A stretch of 39,240 bases of DNA from an uncultured Acidobacteriia bacterium (GTDB lineage Bacteria; Acidobacteriota; Terriglobia; Bryobacterales; Bryobacteraceae), in NCBI GenBank assembly GCA_903923395.1, contig CAIXXM010000013.1, forward strand, positions 1 through 39,240, read 5' to 3'. Below, piece after piece: positions 15,522 through 24,421 of the stretch. Within the stretch, counting starts at the first letter, position 1. Each line of letters begins with the position of its first letter. A program made the translations under genes and the position numbers. The notes below the pieces were generated by a model. That model was not told the DNA's origin, did no database searches, and worked only from the letters and a program-made list of their open reading frames with translations.

Positions 15522-17188
15522 TTTGGATACTCCTCGTCGAGCAACTTCGAAGCTCTGCCGCCATACCAGCTATAACCGTTACGGCGCTCGTACTCTATCT
15601 CAGCCATGCTGTATTTCTTCACGCTGTCACGCCCACTGAAGATCGGCTTGTTGGTGCCAATCTCGTAAAAGCGGGCCCAAAGAGGCGGAGCGTTCTTATC
15701 TTCCACCACAGTCCGGTCATAACCCTTCGGTGTTCCGGGCGCGGGTACAGACTTGATTGCAATCCCTGTGATCTTATTCTTCGAAAACCACTCCACGGCG
15801 GACTGCACCGCTGCAACCACATCCGTCGATGGATGGTCGAGCAGCATCAGCATTTCCACCACACCCACACTCTCACTCCCGCTCAGTGACGGCAGTTCGT
15901 ACTTGCGCGCCTGGGCTGGCAGCAAAGTAACTTCATCATGCTGTGCGCACCATACGGTCAACTTCCCATTGACCTTCACCTGGGTCTTGAGAATCACTTG
16001 AATACCGCGCATGAAGGCGTTCCAGGTCTTCGAACGGTCTTCCGGACCAAAAAACGACCATTCGTCCTCACCTTTGCTGATCTCCAGCAGCACTTCCATC
16101 ACTCCGACCATCGCATCGTCGTTGTAAGTGATGTGATCCCAATAGCCATGCCGCAATGGATAGAACTGCGGCCAGCCGCCATTCGGATACTGTGCTTCGA
16201 GCAGGTAATTCATTCCACGGCGGACAGCAGCGGCATAACGTTCATCCTTGACATTCAGGTGGACCTTGGCTAGGTACCGCATCTGCGTCCAAGTCGCATC
16301 ATTGTCAATGGTGGTTTCCCCCATTTTCTTGCGGGCTAAAACCTGCTCGCGCGCCGGAGACTCCAGCGGCAGAGCCATATCGATATTCTTCTCCCAGCCG
16401 CCATTGTCATGCTGGTAATCCAGCACATTGTTAGCGATCCGGATCGCTTCTGGCGAAAAGTACCAATCCGGCTTCTGGTGTCTCGTATCTTTCCAGGAAA
16501 CTAACTCATGCCGCATGGGCTCAAACTTTGGCACGGCCTGTGCAAAGGCTTTCGCAGCCATAGCTCCAATGGATGCCTGCCCCTTCGGCCCCAGATGCGT
16601 ATGGTCCTGCTTGCCGTCTTTATCGATACGGCCCACCTGCGCCTCACAACCGGCATTACCCAGCCGTTCCGCCTGCGCCAGAGTCAGTGAATACATTTCC
16701 AGCAGCGGGATATTCTTCTCTTTCGCGATGGCCCGCGTCTCTTCCACATACGGAACGAGCGAATCCGGCTGGAACTTACCCGCCGCATCAAAACTTCTGC
16801 GGACAATAGAAGTCGCCAGTACCGGAACAGCACCGGAAGCCTTGGCTTCCTCCACATACCGGATCATATTCTCCCGGTAAGTCGTCTTCGGATCTGTCTC
16901 ACGATCCGGACCCTTGCCGGCAACGTCATTGTGCCCGAAGGCCATGATGATGTAATCCGGTTTTTCAGCAATCGCCTTCGCCCAGCGGCCTTCCGTACGG
17001 AAGCTCTTTGAACTGCGTCCGTTGGCCGCGAGATTCACAACCTCAATCGCATTGCTGAATGACGCACGAAACCCCGGACCCCACCCGCCTTCCGGATTAA
17101 TCGTGGAGTCACCCACCAAGACAACTTTGATCGGAGCGGCAGCAGAACAGACTGCCGCCCCCAATAGAACCAAACTCGCGAGTTTCAT
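15479..17188 (-). CDS. Bifunctional SGNH acetylesterase / PL10 pectate lyase
   Basis: This is a 569-aa secreted two-domain enzyme for pectin-type polysaccharide. A signal peptide (to about residue 18) is followed by an SGNH esterase of the rhamnogalacturonan acetylesterase (CE12-like) type. Its nucleophile is Ser28 in GDST, the oxyanion block is GHND at 85-88, and Asp195/His198 lie in DHTHLGPKG. From about 240 to the end it is a family-10 pectate lyase: DNGGWEKNID, PNGGWPQFYP (335-344), the Asp pair in NDDAM (356-360), and RFYEIGTNKPIF with GRD (506-521), the region bearing the catalytic Arg in PL10. One chain could therefore deacetylate and then cleave polygalacturonate. Its ATG overlaps the S9 peptidase stop as ATGA. 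Both domains look complete. Confidence 0.93.
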   Translation of the reverse strand: MKLASLVLLGAAVCSAAAPIKVVLVGDSTINPEGGWGPGFRASFSNAIEVVNLAANGRSSKSFRTEGRWAKAIAEKPDYIIMAFGHNDVAGKGPDRETDPKTTYRENMIRYVEEAKASGAVPVLATSIVRRSFDAAGKFQPDSLVPYVEETRAIAKEKNIPLLEMYSLTLAQAERLGNAGCEAQVGRIDKDGKQDHTHLGPKGQASIGAMAAKAFAQAVPKFEPMRHELVSWKDTRHQKPDWYFSPEAIRIANNVLDYQHDNGGWEKNIDMALPLESPAREQVLARKKMGETTIDNDATWTQMRYLAKVHLNVKDERYAAAVRRGMNYLLEAQYPNGGWPQFYPLRHGYWDHITYNDDAMVGVMEVLLEISKGEDEWSFFGPEDRSKTWNAFMRGIQVILKTQVKVNGKLTVWCAQHDEVTLLPAQARKYELPSLSGSESVGVVEMLMLLDHPSTDVVAAVQSAVEWFSKNKITGIAIKSVPAPGTPKGYDRTVVEDKNAPPLWARFYEIGTNKPIFSGRDSVKKYSMAEIEYERRNGYSWYGGRASKLLDEEYPKWMAKWAPGQDARK

Positions 17189-19926
17189 TTTTCCTGCGCG
17201 GCACGGCGGGTGCCCGTCGTTGTATTGGTATTCGTGGTGATCGTCTTCTCAGAGGAGATAATTTGCCGCTGCTGACCGGGGACCTTGTTATCCTGCGGCT
17301 TCTCGCGGTTCAGTTCCCACATATCCACACTCTGGTCGAAATCGCCAAGAAGATACTTACAGAAGTAATCTGCACGCAGCCACTGGAAGTATTCGCCCAT
17401 CGTCGTGTAGCCATGACGCTGGCCGGGCAGCAGCACGAAATCAAACCGCTTGTTGGCCTTGATCAGAGCATCCATCAGGCGGATGGTATTCGCCGGATGC
17501 ACGTTGTTATCGATGTCCCCCGTAGAGAGCATCAAGTGCCCCTTCAGGTTCTTCGCCAGTTCTGAGTTCTTGTCGATATCGTACTCGAAGTGCACCTTGC
17601 CGTCTTTATCCGTAACTTCCCGGACGCCGTCGTGCTTCTCACTCCACCAGCGGTTGTAGATATTGTTCTCATGGTTGCCGGACTCAGAAACTGCGACCTT
17701 GAAGAAATCGGGATAAACCAACATCGCCGCAGTGGACATGAAGCCACCACCGGAATGCCCCGTAATTCCAACACGGTCAATATCAATGAACGGGAACCGC
17801 GCGGAAAGCTGTTCAATCGCAGCCTTCTTATCGGCCAAGCCATAATCCCGCAGGTTCGTATAGCCGAAGGTGTGGTACCACTTGGAGCGCTGCGGATTGC
17901 CCCCGCGGTTACCCACTTCAATGACGATGAAACCAAGATTCGCCAGTGCCACATTCGCATTCCGCGGCGTGAATGACTTGGTGACCGATTCGGTCTGCGG
18001 ACCAGGGTAAACATAGGCAATAATCGGATACTTCTTCGCCGGGTTGAAATCGAACGGCTTATACATCACACCGTAGAGATCCGTTACACCGTCATCAGCC
18101 TTCACCTGGAAGGGTTCGGGGAACTTGAAGCCCGCTTCCAGAGCAAGGGACATATCCGTTTTTTCCAGATCCATGATCTTATTGCCCGCGGCATCGTGCA
18201 GCACGGATTCCGGAATCGTATTCACCTTGGAGTAAGTGTCCACAAAGTAATGCGCATTGTCGTTCATGGACGGTGCATGGTTGGAATTCACCGGAGTCAG
18301 CATCTTCATCCCGGTGCCATCTAGATGGATCTTGTACTCATGCATGTAATACGGATCTTCACCCTCCTCGCGGCCATTCGCCATCAGAAAGAGTTCGCCC
18401 TTCTTTTCATCCACGCCGGTGATATTCTCCGCCACAAACTCTCCCTTGGTGATTTGGTTCTTCAACTTGCCATCGGCACTGTAGAGATACCAATGTCCCC
18501 AGCCATCGCGTTCTGACCACCAGAGCAACTCGGTGCCGTTGTTGATCACGCGCAGGCTGAGCGAGGCACCGCCTGCAGCTGCCGTGGGGGCGAGATCGAT
18601 ATAGACGTTCATCCGCTCTTCGATCACCGGCTTTACCTCGCCAGTCGTAGTATCCGCAAGGCACAGGTCCACGCGGTGCAGGTCACGGCTCACGCGGGTT
18701 ACATAGAACTTATCGGAACCGGGTGCCGCCCAAACAGACTCCAGCTTGTCGATATCCCTCGCGCGTGCGGAGGGGGGCGCAGTCGCAATCCCCACTTCCT
18801 GGTCTTTCCAGAGATCTGTCTTTACTGCAAGCCGCGCCTTGGAAGCGACGTCGAAGACTTCCATATGTCCCTGCGGCTGTTCCGCCTCACCAGGCATGCC
18901 ATACGGATAAGTCTCCAGCTTTGGCCGCGGGGAAGCGAGCGCGTTGATCACCCATAGCTTCTCCACCTTCCGTTCATCACGGCGGATCACTGCAAACTTC
19001 TTCGAATCCTGTGACCACACAATCTGGATGGAAGGCACTCGGGCATTCTTATCCTGCGTGTCGGTCTCCTGCTGCTGCTCGCCTTCCTGCTGATCCTGCT
19101 GCCCCCCGGCGCGGCGGGCGTAATCAAAATCTTCCACCCCGTCCGTGGTGATCTGTGTTTCCTTGATGGTGGGGTCAGTGGCTTTCTTCTTGGCCTTTTC
19201 GAAATTCTCGGCGTCCATCATCCAGAGGTTATGGTTGCGGGCGAAGATGATGGTCTTGCCGTCAGGAGAAACCACGGCCCAGCGCGGCTTCGCGGCAGGC
19301 TTCTCATCCAGCAGAGTCAACTTGTTCCCGGCCAGGTCATACTCAAAGGTCAGGGTCTTGGTCTTCGAGTTCGCTCCTCCGGCACCGCCCGCACTACCAC
19401 CGCCACGGCGCTGTTGAGGATCTTCAGCGTCATCCTGTTGCTGTCCGCCGGACGCCGCGGCAGCATCCGCCGCCGGCTTCTTCTCACCCGGAATGATGGC
19501 TTCCTTGGGAACCGTAACATCGAACTGAATGGCCGTATCATGCTTTACGAACTTAATCGTGCGGATCGGCAAATGCGTGGAATCGTACCCAAGGCCCGTC
19601 GCCATGGTAAGTGCGGAAGCCATTTTCACCGCATCGAACACGGGAGTCTTCGTCTTCTTCGCCGGATCGACCAGCGTAAAGCGCGTTCCCTTGGTGTTCT
19701 GGAAGCTGTACCAGAAGCGGTCGCCATCTTCCAGCCAGTGCGGCGTCACGGCAACATCAAAGATGTACTTGCCGGTCTTCGAACCAATCCAGCGGCTGGC
19801 CAGTTCATAGTTGGCCTTGGTGACTTTGCCTCCGGCCGAAGCAGGCGGGTTGACGTTCGGAACGGTGTCGGCGGCAATGGCGAGTCCGGCCACGGTGATG
19901 ACGGCGGACAGGAAAAGCTTCTTCAT
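17185..19926 (-). CDS. Secreted S9-family (DPP IV-like) prolyl peptidase
   Basis: This is a 913-aa exported serine peptidase. A signal peptide (MKKLFLSAVITVAGLAIA) is followed by an N-terminal beta-propeller region to about 640 and a C-terminal alpha/beta hydrolase. The catalytic triad is visible: Ser725 in GHSGGGF, Asp806 in GDIDNNVHP and His838 in GQRHGY. The propeller carries two low-complexity insertions rich in Gln, Gly and Asp (near residues 150-190 and 275-295) that look like flexible surface loops. The ATG at 19926 has AGGAG about six bases upstream; a TATAGT box on the - strand at 19959-19964 may be its -10. It is first in the transcript leading to the esterase/lyase and sulfatase. 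A peptidase at the head of a polysaccharide operon is unexplained; it may act on glycoprotein. Confidence 0.93.
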   Translation of the reverse strand: MKKLFLSAVITVAGLAIAADTVPNVNPPASAGGKVTKANYELASRWIGSKTGKYIFDVAVTPHWLEDGDRFWYSFQNTKGTRFTLVDPAKKTKTPVFDAVKMASALTMATGLGYDSTHLPIRTIKFVKHDTAIQFDVTVPKEAIIPGEKKPAADAAAASGGQQQDDAEDPQQRRGGGSAGGAGGANSKTKTLTFEYDLAGNKLTLLDEKPAAKPRWAVVSPDGKTIIFARNHNLWMMDAENFEKAKKKATDPTIKETQITTDGVEDFDYARRAGGQQDQQEGEQQQETDTQDKNARVPSIQIVWSQDSKKFAVIRRDERKVEKLWVINALASPRPKLETYPYGMPGEAEQPQGHMEVFDVASKARLAVKTDLWKDQEVGIATAPPSARARDIDKLESVWAAPGSDKFYVTRVSRDLHRVDLCLADTTTGEVKPVIEERMNVYIDLAPTAAAGGASLSLRVINNGTELLWWSERDGWGHWYLYSADGKLKNQITKGEFVAENITGVDEKKGELFLMANGREEGEDPYYMHEYKIHLDGTGMKMLTPVNSNHAPSMNDNAHYFVDTYSKVNTIPESVLHDAAGNKIMDLEKTDMSLALEAGFKFPEPFQVKADDGVTDLYGVMYKPFDFNPAKKYPIIAYVYPGPQTESVTKSFTPRNANVALANLGFIVIEVGNRGGNPQRSKWYHTFGYTNLRDYGLADKKAAIEQLSARFPFIDIDRVGITGHSGGGFMSTAAMLVYPDFFKVAVSESGNHENNIYNRWWSEKHDGVREVTDKDGKVHFEYDIDKNSELAKNLKGHLMLSTGDIDNNVHPANTIRLMDALIKANKRFDFVLLPGQRHGYTTMGEYFQWLRADYFCKYLLGDFDQSVDMWELNREKPQDNKVPGQQRQIISSEKTITTNTNTTTGTRRAAQEK

Positions 19927-20000
19927 GCGTTACTCCTGAGAAAAAAGGGCTTCCGATCACTATACCGCTTCACGGAAACCATCCTGTATAGAAACAAAAA

Positions 20001-20026
20001 CGGCGCCGGTAGTTACACCGGCGCCG
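20001..20026 (-). terminator. Rho-independent terminator of the first TonB receptor gene
   Basis: A perfect 10-bp stem (CGGCGCCGGT at 20001-20010 with its complement at 20017-20026) closes a 6-nt loop. On the - strand it is followed by five T residues, TTTTTGTTTC. It lies 31 bases past the receptor stop codon and 75 bases before the peptidase start, so the two genes probably have separate transcripts. Confidence 0.88.
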
Positions 20027-20057
20027 CTGGGAATTGCAATCTGACCGAAGCCAGAGT

Positions 20058-23000
20058 TTAGAAGAACAGGCGGAAACCAAACTCCAGGTTGCGCGGCGTG
20101 TTCGACTGGCCAGTGATGCGGCCGAAGGTCGACAAGCTCGACAAGCTGAGGGTCGGGGTCGAGGGTTGCATGTGGTTCAGGATGTTCGTGAACTGGAAGC
20201 TGAGCTGCGCATTCACTTTGTCCTTGATCACGGGGATCGCCTTCGAGATCGAGGCATCCAGGTTGAAGGTCGGCAGTCCACGCAGATTGCCGTAGCCGCC
20301 GCAGCTGGTGTCGATACCGAGGATGCAGCGGCGGAAGGATCCGGCCACAGCCGCGGGGTCAGCGAAGAGGTTCACGCCGCTGGGGTTGTTGGTGCCAACC
20401 GCTACGTTGGCGGTGCCGAGAATGGTGCCCGTGGAACCCGTCACACCGTAGTGAGCCGAGTTGCCGCCGGTGAACGCCGCGCCAGTCGCGAGGATCGCGC
20501 TGTCACCACCTGCATAGTTGTTGGTGTTGATGGCCGAAGAAGACGACTGGCCGAAAGCCTGGCTTTCAGAACCCGCCGTGTAGGCCACGGAGATCGGCGC
20601 GCCGCTCTGTGCGAAGAAGAGCGGAGACACAGTCCAACCACCCAGAACACGGCCCAGAACACCCTTCTGTCCCTTGAACCACGGCGTCTGATAGCTCACC
20701 GCCAGGTTGTAGAGGAACTTGATATCGAAGCTGTTCGGACCATAGTTCGCATTGATGTTGTAAGCGTCCATTTGCGTATACGAGCTGTTGTACTGACCCA
20801 GCGTCGCGGTACCCAGGGAGCGGCCGTAAGTGAAGTTGCTGATGATCGTCGCGTGATGGAAATCACGGGCGCGCCACGTGAAGTAGAGCGCGTTGTAATT
20901 GCCGTAACCGAGCGAGTTCACCTGTTCCATGGAGGTTGCCTGACCACCGGCACCGGAGATCATGGTGCGGCCCGGAACCCAGCTGGAGAGAGTGTTCAGC
21001 TTGGCCCAAACGTCAGAGACCTGCGCGTTCTTCAACTGGCTGAGCACCGTGGACGTGGTCGGCGAGGTCAACAACGCCGTGGTGCAGCTGGAGAAGCCTT
21101 TGCAGAATGCGGAGTTCGTGCCACCCAGAGCCGCTTCAAGGAAGGGCTGTGCAGTCACGCTGCCCGCGGCAGTGCCGTTGGCAAGTGCAGTGTAGATGGA
21201 CGAATACGCCTGTGCGAAGTTCTGGCCACCGAGGGTGTACATGTAAGGCACCGCATCGAGGTCAGTTTCCATGGTTTCGTTGCTGATCTTGCGTCCGATG
21301 TAGCCGAATTCCAACATGGTCTTCGACGACAGCTGGCGCTGGATGCTCAGCGTGAAGTTGTCGGTTTTCTGGGGGCGGTAGTGGGGGTCGAGCGTGGTGG
21401 TGTCACCCACGGTCGAATTACCGCTCACACCGGGATAGTAAGGCTGCGCGAGATTGGCGGAAGGAGCAGGAATCGGAGCCGTCAGGCCGTCCACACCGAT
21501 ACGGAAAGCCGTTGTCGGGTCAACGTTGCCGGAACCGAGGCACTGGCCGGTCTTGCTCGCACCGGGGCACGAAGTGGCCTGGATCAGACCGGTGCCGAGG
21601 AGCGGAGTCAGAACCTGGTTCACACCATTCAGACGTCCATAGATCCGGCTGTAGCCGCCGCGGATAACGGTGGTGCCGTCACCAACCAGCTTGCCCAGAA
21701 TGCCGTCACGCATATGCGGGTTCCAGGCAACGGAAACGCGGGGGCTCCATTCGCCATAGAACGGGTCATACGGATACTTGCGGCCACCGCCGGCGACGTT
21801 GCCCACAAGAGCAAAGCCGAGAGCGGGATTGTAGGTCTGGCCCGCGAGAGCGGCAGCCTTCTTGGCATTCAAGTAGTCCGTGGTGATCACCGGGTTGCCG
21901 CTGGGGTCCACCAGCATGACCTGCTTGCCGGTCTGTTCCACCGGAGGCATTTCAAGGGTGTAGCCCAAGCTGTAAACGAGGGTCAGAGAGGGCTTCAGCT
22001 TCCAGCTGTCGCTGATGTAGCCATCGTAGTAGGGGATGGTGCTCTTGTCGGAAGCAGCGCTGCCAACGGGCTGCAGAGCCAGGTTGTTGCCGGCGCGGGT
22101 GAAGGCCACCTGCGGCTGGCTGACCAGACCCAGCACTTCCGCATACAGGTTGTTGTACGTGGAGACGCTCGAAGAACCGGCACCGGAAACTGCTGCCGGG
22201 ATGTAAGCAGTCGGGAACGCGATGTTGGCGGACGAGATCTGGTACACGATCTGGTTGTTGATGCCGACACCGTTATCCGTACGGGTGTGGTAATCGAAGT
22301 TGCGCTGATAAGCGCCACCGAAGTTGATGACGTGCTTGCCCTTGATCCAGGTGATGTCATCACGCAACATCGTGTCATGACCGTCCCAGAAACGCTGACG
22401 GGTGCTCTGCGTGTTCACGTTGTAAGGAATGAGCGCCGTGGTGCTTTCGGCAGCGGTGCTGTTGCCGGGAGCAATTTCCAGAGCGCCACCCAAACCGGGC
22501 AGCTGCGGCGGAGAGTTCTGATTCCCCCACTGCCAGAAGTTGCGCAGGTAGCTGAGGCGGAAGTCATTGACGATGTTGGCGGTGATCGTGGTGGTAAGAC
22601 CGGTCACGAAGTAAGAAGGCAGCTGCGGACGCGGCGCGGTCGCAGTCGGCTGGCCAAGCTGGTCGCCGCTGAAGAAGCCGCCGATATCCACCTGGTTCGT
22701 GGTCAGGTTGATCAGGCGCATATAGCGGTAGCTGGTCATCCAGCGCCACTTGTCGCCGAAGTCATGGTCAACGCGGGAGATGTAAGTGTTGGACGTAAGT
22801 GGGGCGCGGATGGTCGAAAGATATCCGGCCGTGTTGTAGGTGTCGCCAGCGTTGCCGGAGAAGTCATTGGCATGCGGCATGTACTTGCTCCACAGCTGGT
22901 TGATGATCGGATTCAGACCAACACCGCGGGGGTCGCACGAACCATTGGGGCAAACAGCAGAGGGATACTGCACACCATTCACCGTTACCGGCGACGGGTT

Positions 23001-24116
23001 CAGATTGAAAGCCTGATAGGTGCTGCCAACCGGAACCTGGATGATACCGGCGCGCATCATGTCCGTGGGAACCGTGCGTTCATAGGTGCCAACGTTCGGG
23101 AAGCGCAGACCTTCATAGTTGAAGAAGAAGTAGGTCTTGCCGCCCAGGAACTTCGGCGTCAGCGGACCACCAAGGGACGAACCGAAACGGTCGCGGTGGT
23201 TGGAAGGCAGCGGAGTGTAAGGCAGACCGGCGGAAGGGGTATGATCCGCAGCCCAGCTGTTCGCCGCGCCAACGTTGGTCGCGAAGTAGTAAAAGTAACC
23301 GGAGCCATGGAACTGGTTCTGACCACGCTTGGTCGCCATCTGTACCTGGCCGCCGATGGAGTTGTTGAAGTCAGCCGTCTGGTTGAACGTGTTGACCTTG
23401 AATTCTTCAATGGATTCCACGGGGGTGGGAATAACGCCGGAAGGTGCGCCGGACGTCTGCGTACCACCCAGACCGGTAAAGTTCGTCTGGTAACCCGTGG
23501 TGTTGCCCGCCATATCGTCGGAAGCGTTGCCGCCGTCAATCTGGTAGGTATTCTGATCGTTGTATGCGCCAGCGGTGTAACCGCCCAGCGTGGTGCCCGG
23601 CTGCAGCACGGCCAGCGTAGAAACGTCACGGCCCATGTTCGGTAGTTCCTGCAACACCGCGCCAGTCAAACTTACGCCGACCGCGGCATTCGAGGTCTGT
23701 AGTTCCACACCCGCAAGCGCCGTCACTTCGACGGTGGTGCTGGTGGAACCGACCTGCAGAACAGCATTCACAGTCACCTGCGAACCGATGTCGACCTTCA
23801 GCGCGTCCACCTTGAACGTGTTGAAGCCATCCTTGGTCACCGTCACGACATAGGTGGCCGAAGGTACGCTCGAAAACACATAGCGGCCCGCATCATTGGT
23901 CTTGGTTGTCTGTGTGGAACTCGTGGACGCGTCAAAGAGACGGACCTCGGCCCCGGGAATAGCACCCTTCGAAGCGTCACTCACGAGCCCCGAGACGCTC
24001 GCGTTCGAAGTTGCCTGGGACCACGCCGGCGATGAGCTCAGAAGCATCATCAAACCGAGAGAAACAGTGGCCCCGAAAGAATACCAGCGCTGCCATGCAG
24101 CTCTGTTGAAATTCAT
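20058..24116 (-). CDS. TonB-dependent receptor with carboxypeptidase-regulatory-like domain (1)
   Basis: This is a 1352-aa outer-membrane receptor of the large Oar-like class common in acidobacteria. A signal peptide (ending ...SSSPAWSQ) is followed at about 35-120 by a CarboxypepD_reg-like beta-sandwich (VSGLVSDASKGAIPGAEVRL). A plug domain comes next (LPNMGRDVSTLAVLQPG, QIDGGNASDDMAG), then a long beta-barrel ending in the aromatic outer-membrane signature LEFGFRLFF. No SusD-type lipoprotein gene is adjacent. Paired cysteines recur (CPNGSCDP, CPGASKTGQC, CKGFSSC, CILGIDTSC) and probably form short surface disulfide loops. The ATG at 24116 is preferred over the longer frame because AAGGGG lies at the right distance and the signal peptide follows. 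The ligand is unknown; context suggests an oligosaccharide. Confidence 0.93.
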   Translation of the reverse strand: MNFNRAAWQRWYSFGATVSLGLMMLLSSSPAWSQATSNASVSGLVSDASKGAIPGAEVRLFDASTSSTQTTKTNDAGRYVFSSVPSATYVVTVTKDGFNTFKVDALKVDIGSQVTVNAVLQVGSTSTTVEVTALAGVELQTSNAAVGVSLTGAVLQELPNMGRDVSTLAVLQPGTTLGGYTAGAYNDQNTYQIDGGNASDDMAGNTTGYQTNFTGLGGTQTSGAPSGVIPTPVESIEEFKVNTFNQTADFNNSIGGQVQMATKRGQNQFHGSGYFYYFATNVGAANSWAADHTPSAGLPYTPLPSNHRDRFGSSLGGPLTPKFLGGKTYFFFNYEGLRFPNVGTYERTVPTDMMRAGIIQVPVGSTYQAFNLNPSPVTVNGVQYPSAVCPNGSCDPRGVGLNPIINQLWSKYMPHANDFSGNAGDTYNTAGYLSTIRAPLTSNTYISRVDHDFGDKWRWMTSYRYMRLINLTTNQVDIGGFFSGDQLGQPTATAPRPQLPSYFVTGLTTTITANIVNDFRLSYLRNFWQWGNQNSPPQLPGLGGALEIAPGNSTAAESTTALIPYNVNTQSTRQRFWDGHDTMLRDDITWIKGKHVINFGGAYQRNFDYHTRTDNGVGINNQIVYQISSANIAFPTAYIPAAVSGAGSSSVSTYNNLYAEVLGLVSQPQVAFTRAGNNLALQPVGSAASDKSTIPYYDGYISDSWKLKPSLTLVYSLGYTLEMPPVEQTGKQVMLVDPSGNPVITTDYLNAKKAAALAGQTYNPALGFALVGNVAGGGRKYPYDPFYGEWSPRVSVAWNPHMRDGILGKLVGDGTTVIRGGYSRIYGRLNGVNQVLTPLLGTGLIQATSCPGASKTGQCLGSGNVDPTTAFRIGVDGLTAPIPAPSANLAQPYYPGVSGNSTVGDTTTLDPHYRPQKTDNFTLSIQRQLSSKTMLEFGYIGRKISNETMETDLDAVPYMYTLGGQNFAQAYSSIYTALANGTAAGSVTAQPFLEAALGGTNSAFCKGFSSCTTALLTSPTTSTVLSQLKNAQVSDVWAKLNTLSSWVPGRTMISGAGGQATSMEQVNSLGYGNYNALYFTWRARDFHHATIISNFTYGRSLGTATLGQYNSSYTQMDAYNINANYGPNSFDIKFLYNLAVSYQTPWFKGQKGVLGRVLGGWTVSPLFFAQSGAPISVAYTAGSESQAFGQSSSSAINTNNYAGGDSAILATGAAFTGGNSAHYGVTGSTGTILGTANVAVGTNNPSGVNLFADPAAVAGSFRRCILGIDTSCGGYGNLRGLPTFNLDASISKAIPVIKDKVNAQLSFQFTNILNHMQPSTPTLSLSSLSTFGRITGQSNTPRNLEFGFRLFF

Positions 24117-24192
24117 ATTTAACCCCTTCAGGATTTGGAATACCGAACGACCGACAGGCGTGGTCTCCGTTACGGCGGTTGAGATTTGCTTC

Positions 24193-24221
24193 AGTCTAGT
24201 GCGCGACAAATGTGTTGTCAA
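24193..24221 (-). promoter_or_regulatory. Sigma70-type promoter of the first TonB receptor gene
   Basis: On the - strand a consensus TTGACA (24216-24221) and TAGACT (24193-24198) are exactly 17 nt apart, leaving a leader of about 70 nt to the ATG at 24116. It is among the best-looking housekeeping promoters in the window. Confidence 0.65.
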
Positions 24222-24236
24222 TTACACAGCTGTAAT
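24221..24236. promoter_or_regulatory. Palindrome ATTACA-N4-TGTAAT abutting the receptor -35 box
   Basis: Perfect six-base arms (24221-24226 and 24231-24236) flank CAGC, touching the -35 element on its upstream side. The size and symmetry suit a dimeric winged-helix regulator. Position immediately upstream suggests activation or competition with RNA polymerase. The regulator is not identified. Confidence 0.5.
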
Positions 24237-24330
24237 ACGCCAAGTTTTTTGCATCAAATGCCCCGATTTTGGCGTAGCGATTCAATCAGCGCCCTCTAAC
24301 GCGCCTGCCCGCACCCAAAACCAAAAAAAG

Positions 24331-24357
24331 GGGAGCCACCGAAGCGGCTCCCTTTTT
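24331..24357 (-). terminator. Terminator of the second TonB receptor gene
   Basis: A 7-bp stem GGGAGCC (24331-24337) / GGCTCCC (24346-24352) with an 8-nt loop is flanked by an A-run at 24323-24329 and a T-run at 24353-24357, so it would work in both directions. On the - strand it lies about 70 bases after the stop of the second receptor and before the promoter of the first. Confidence 0.85.
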
Positions 24358-24370
24358 GTAAGACAACGTA

Positions 24371-24413
24371 CACTTCTACAGATTCTAGAAGTGCACAGGC
24401 CTCCGTTGTGCAC
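24371..24413. repeat. Hairpin-forming inverted repeats in the receptor 3' untranslated region
   Basis: CACTTCTA (24371-24378) pairs with TAGAAGTG (24386-24393) around a 7-nt loop. Directly next to it GTGCAC occurs at 24391-24396 and 24408-24413 and can form a second stem. The arm TAGAAGTGCA also echoes the last codons and stop of the receptor gene just to the right. These may be mRNA 3'-end stabilisers or a relic of a short duplication. Confidence 0.4.
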
Positions 24414-24421
24414 GGTCCATA

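Noticed and set aside
19060-19470. Gln/Gly-rich stretches in the S9 peptidase as a sequencing error or pseudogene
   Set aside because: The frame stays open on both sides, the catalytic triad is intact, and flexible insertions in propellers are known.
20034-23645. A 1203-codon open frame on the + strand opposite the first TonB receptor
   Set aside because: It is entirely antisense to a well-supported receptor gene with promoter, signal peptide and terminator. The protein is Arg/Val/Gly-rich without recognisable domains, as expected from the reverse frame of biased codons.
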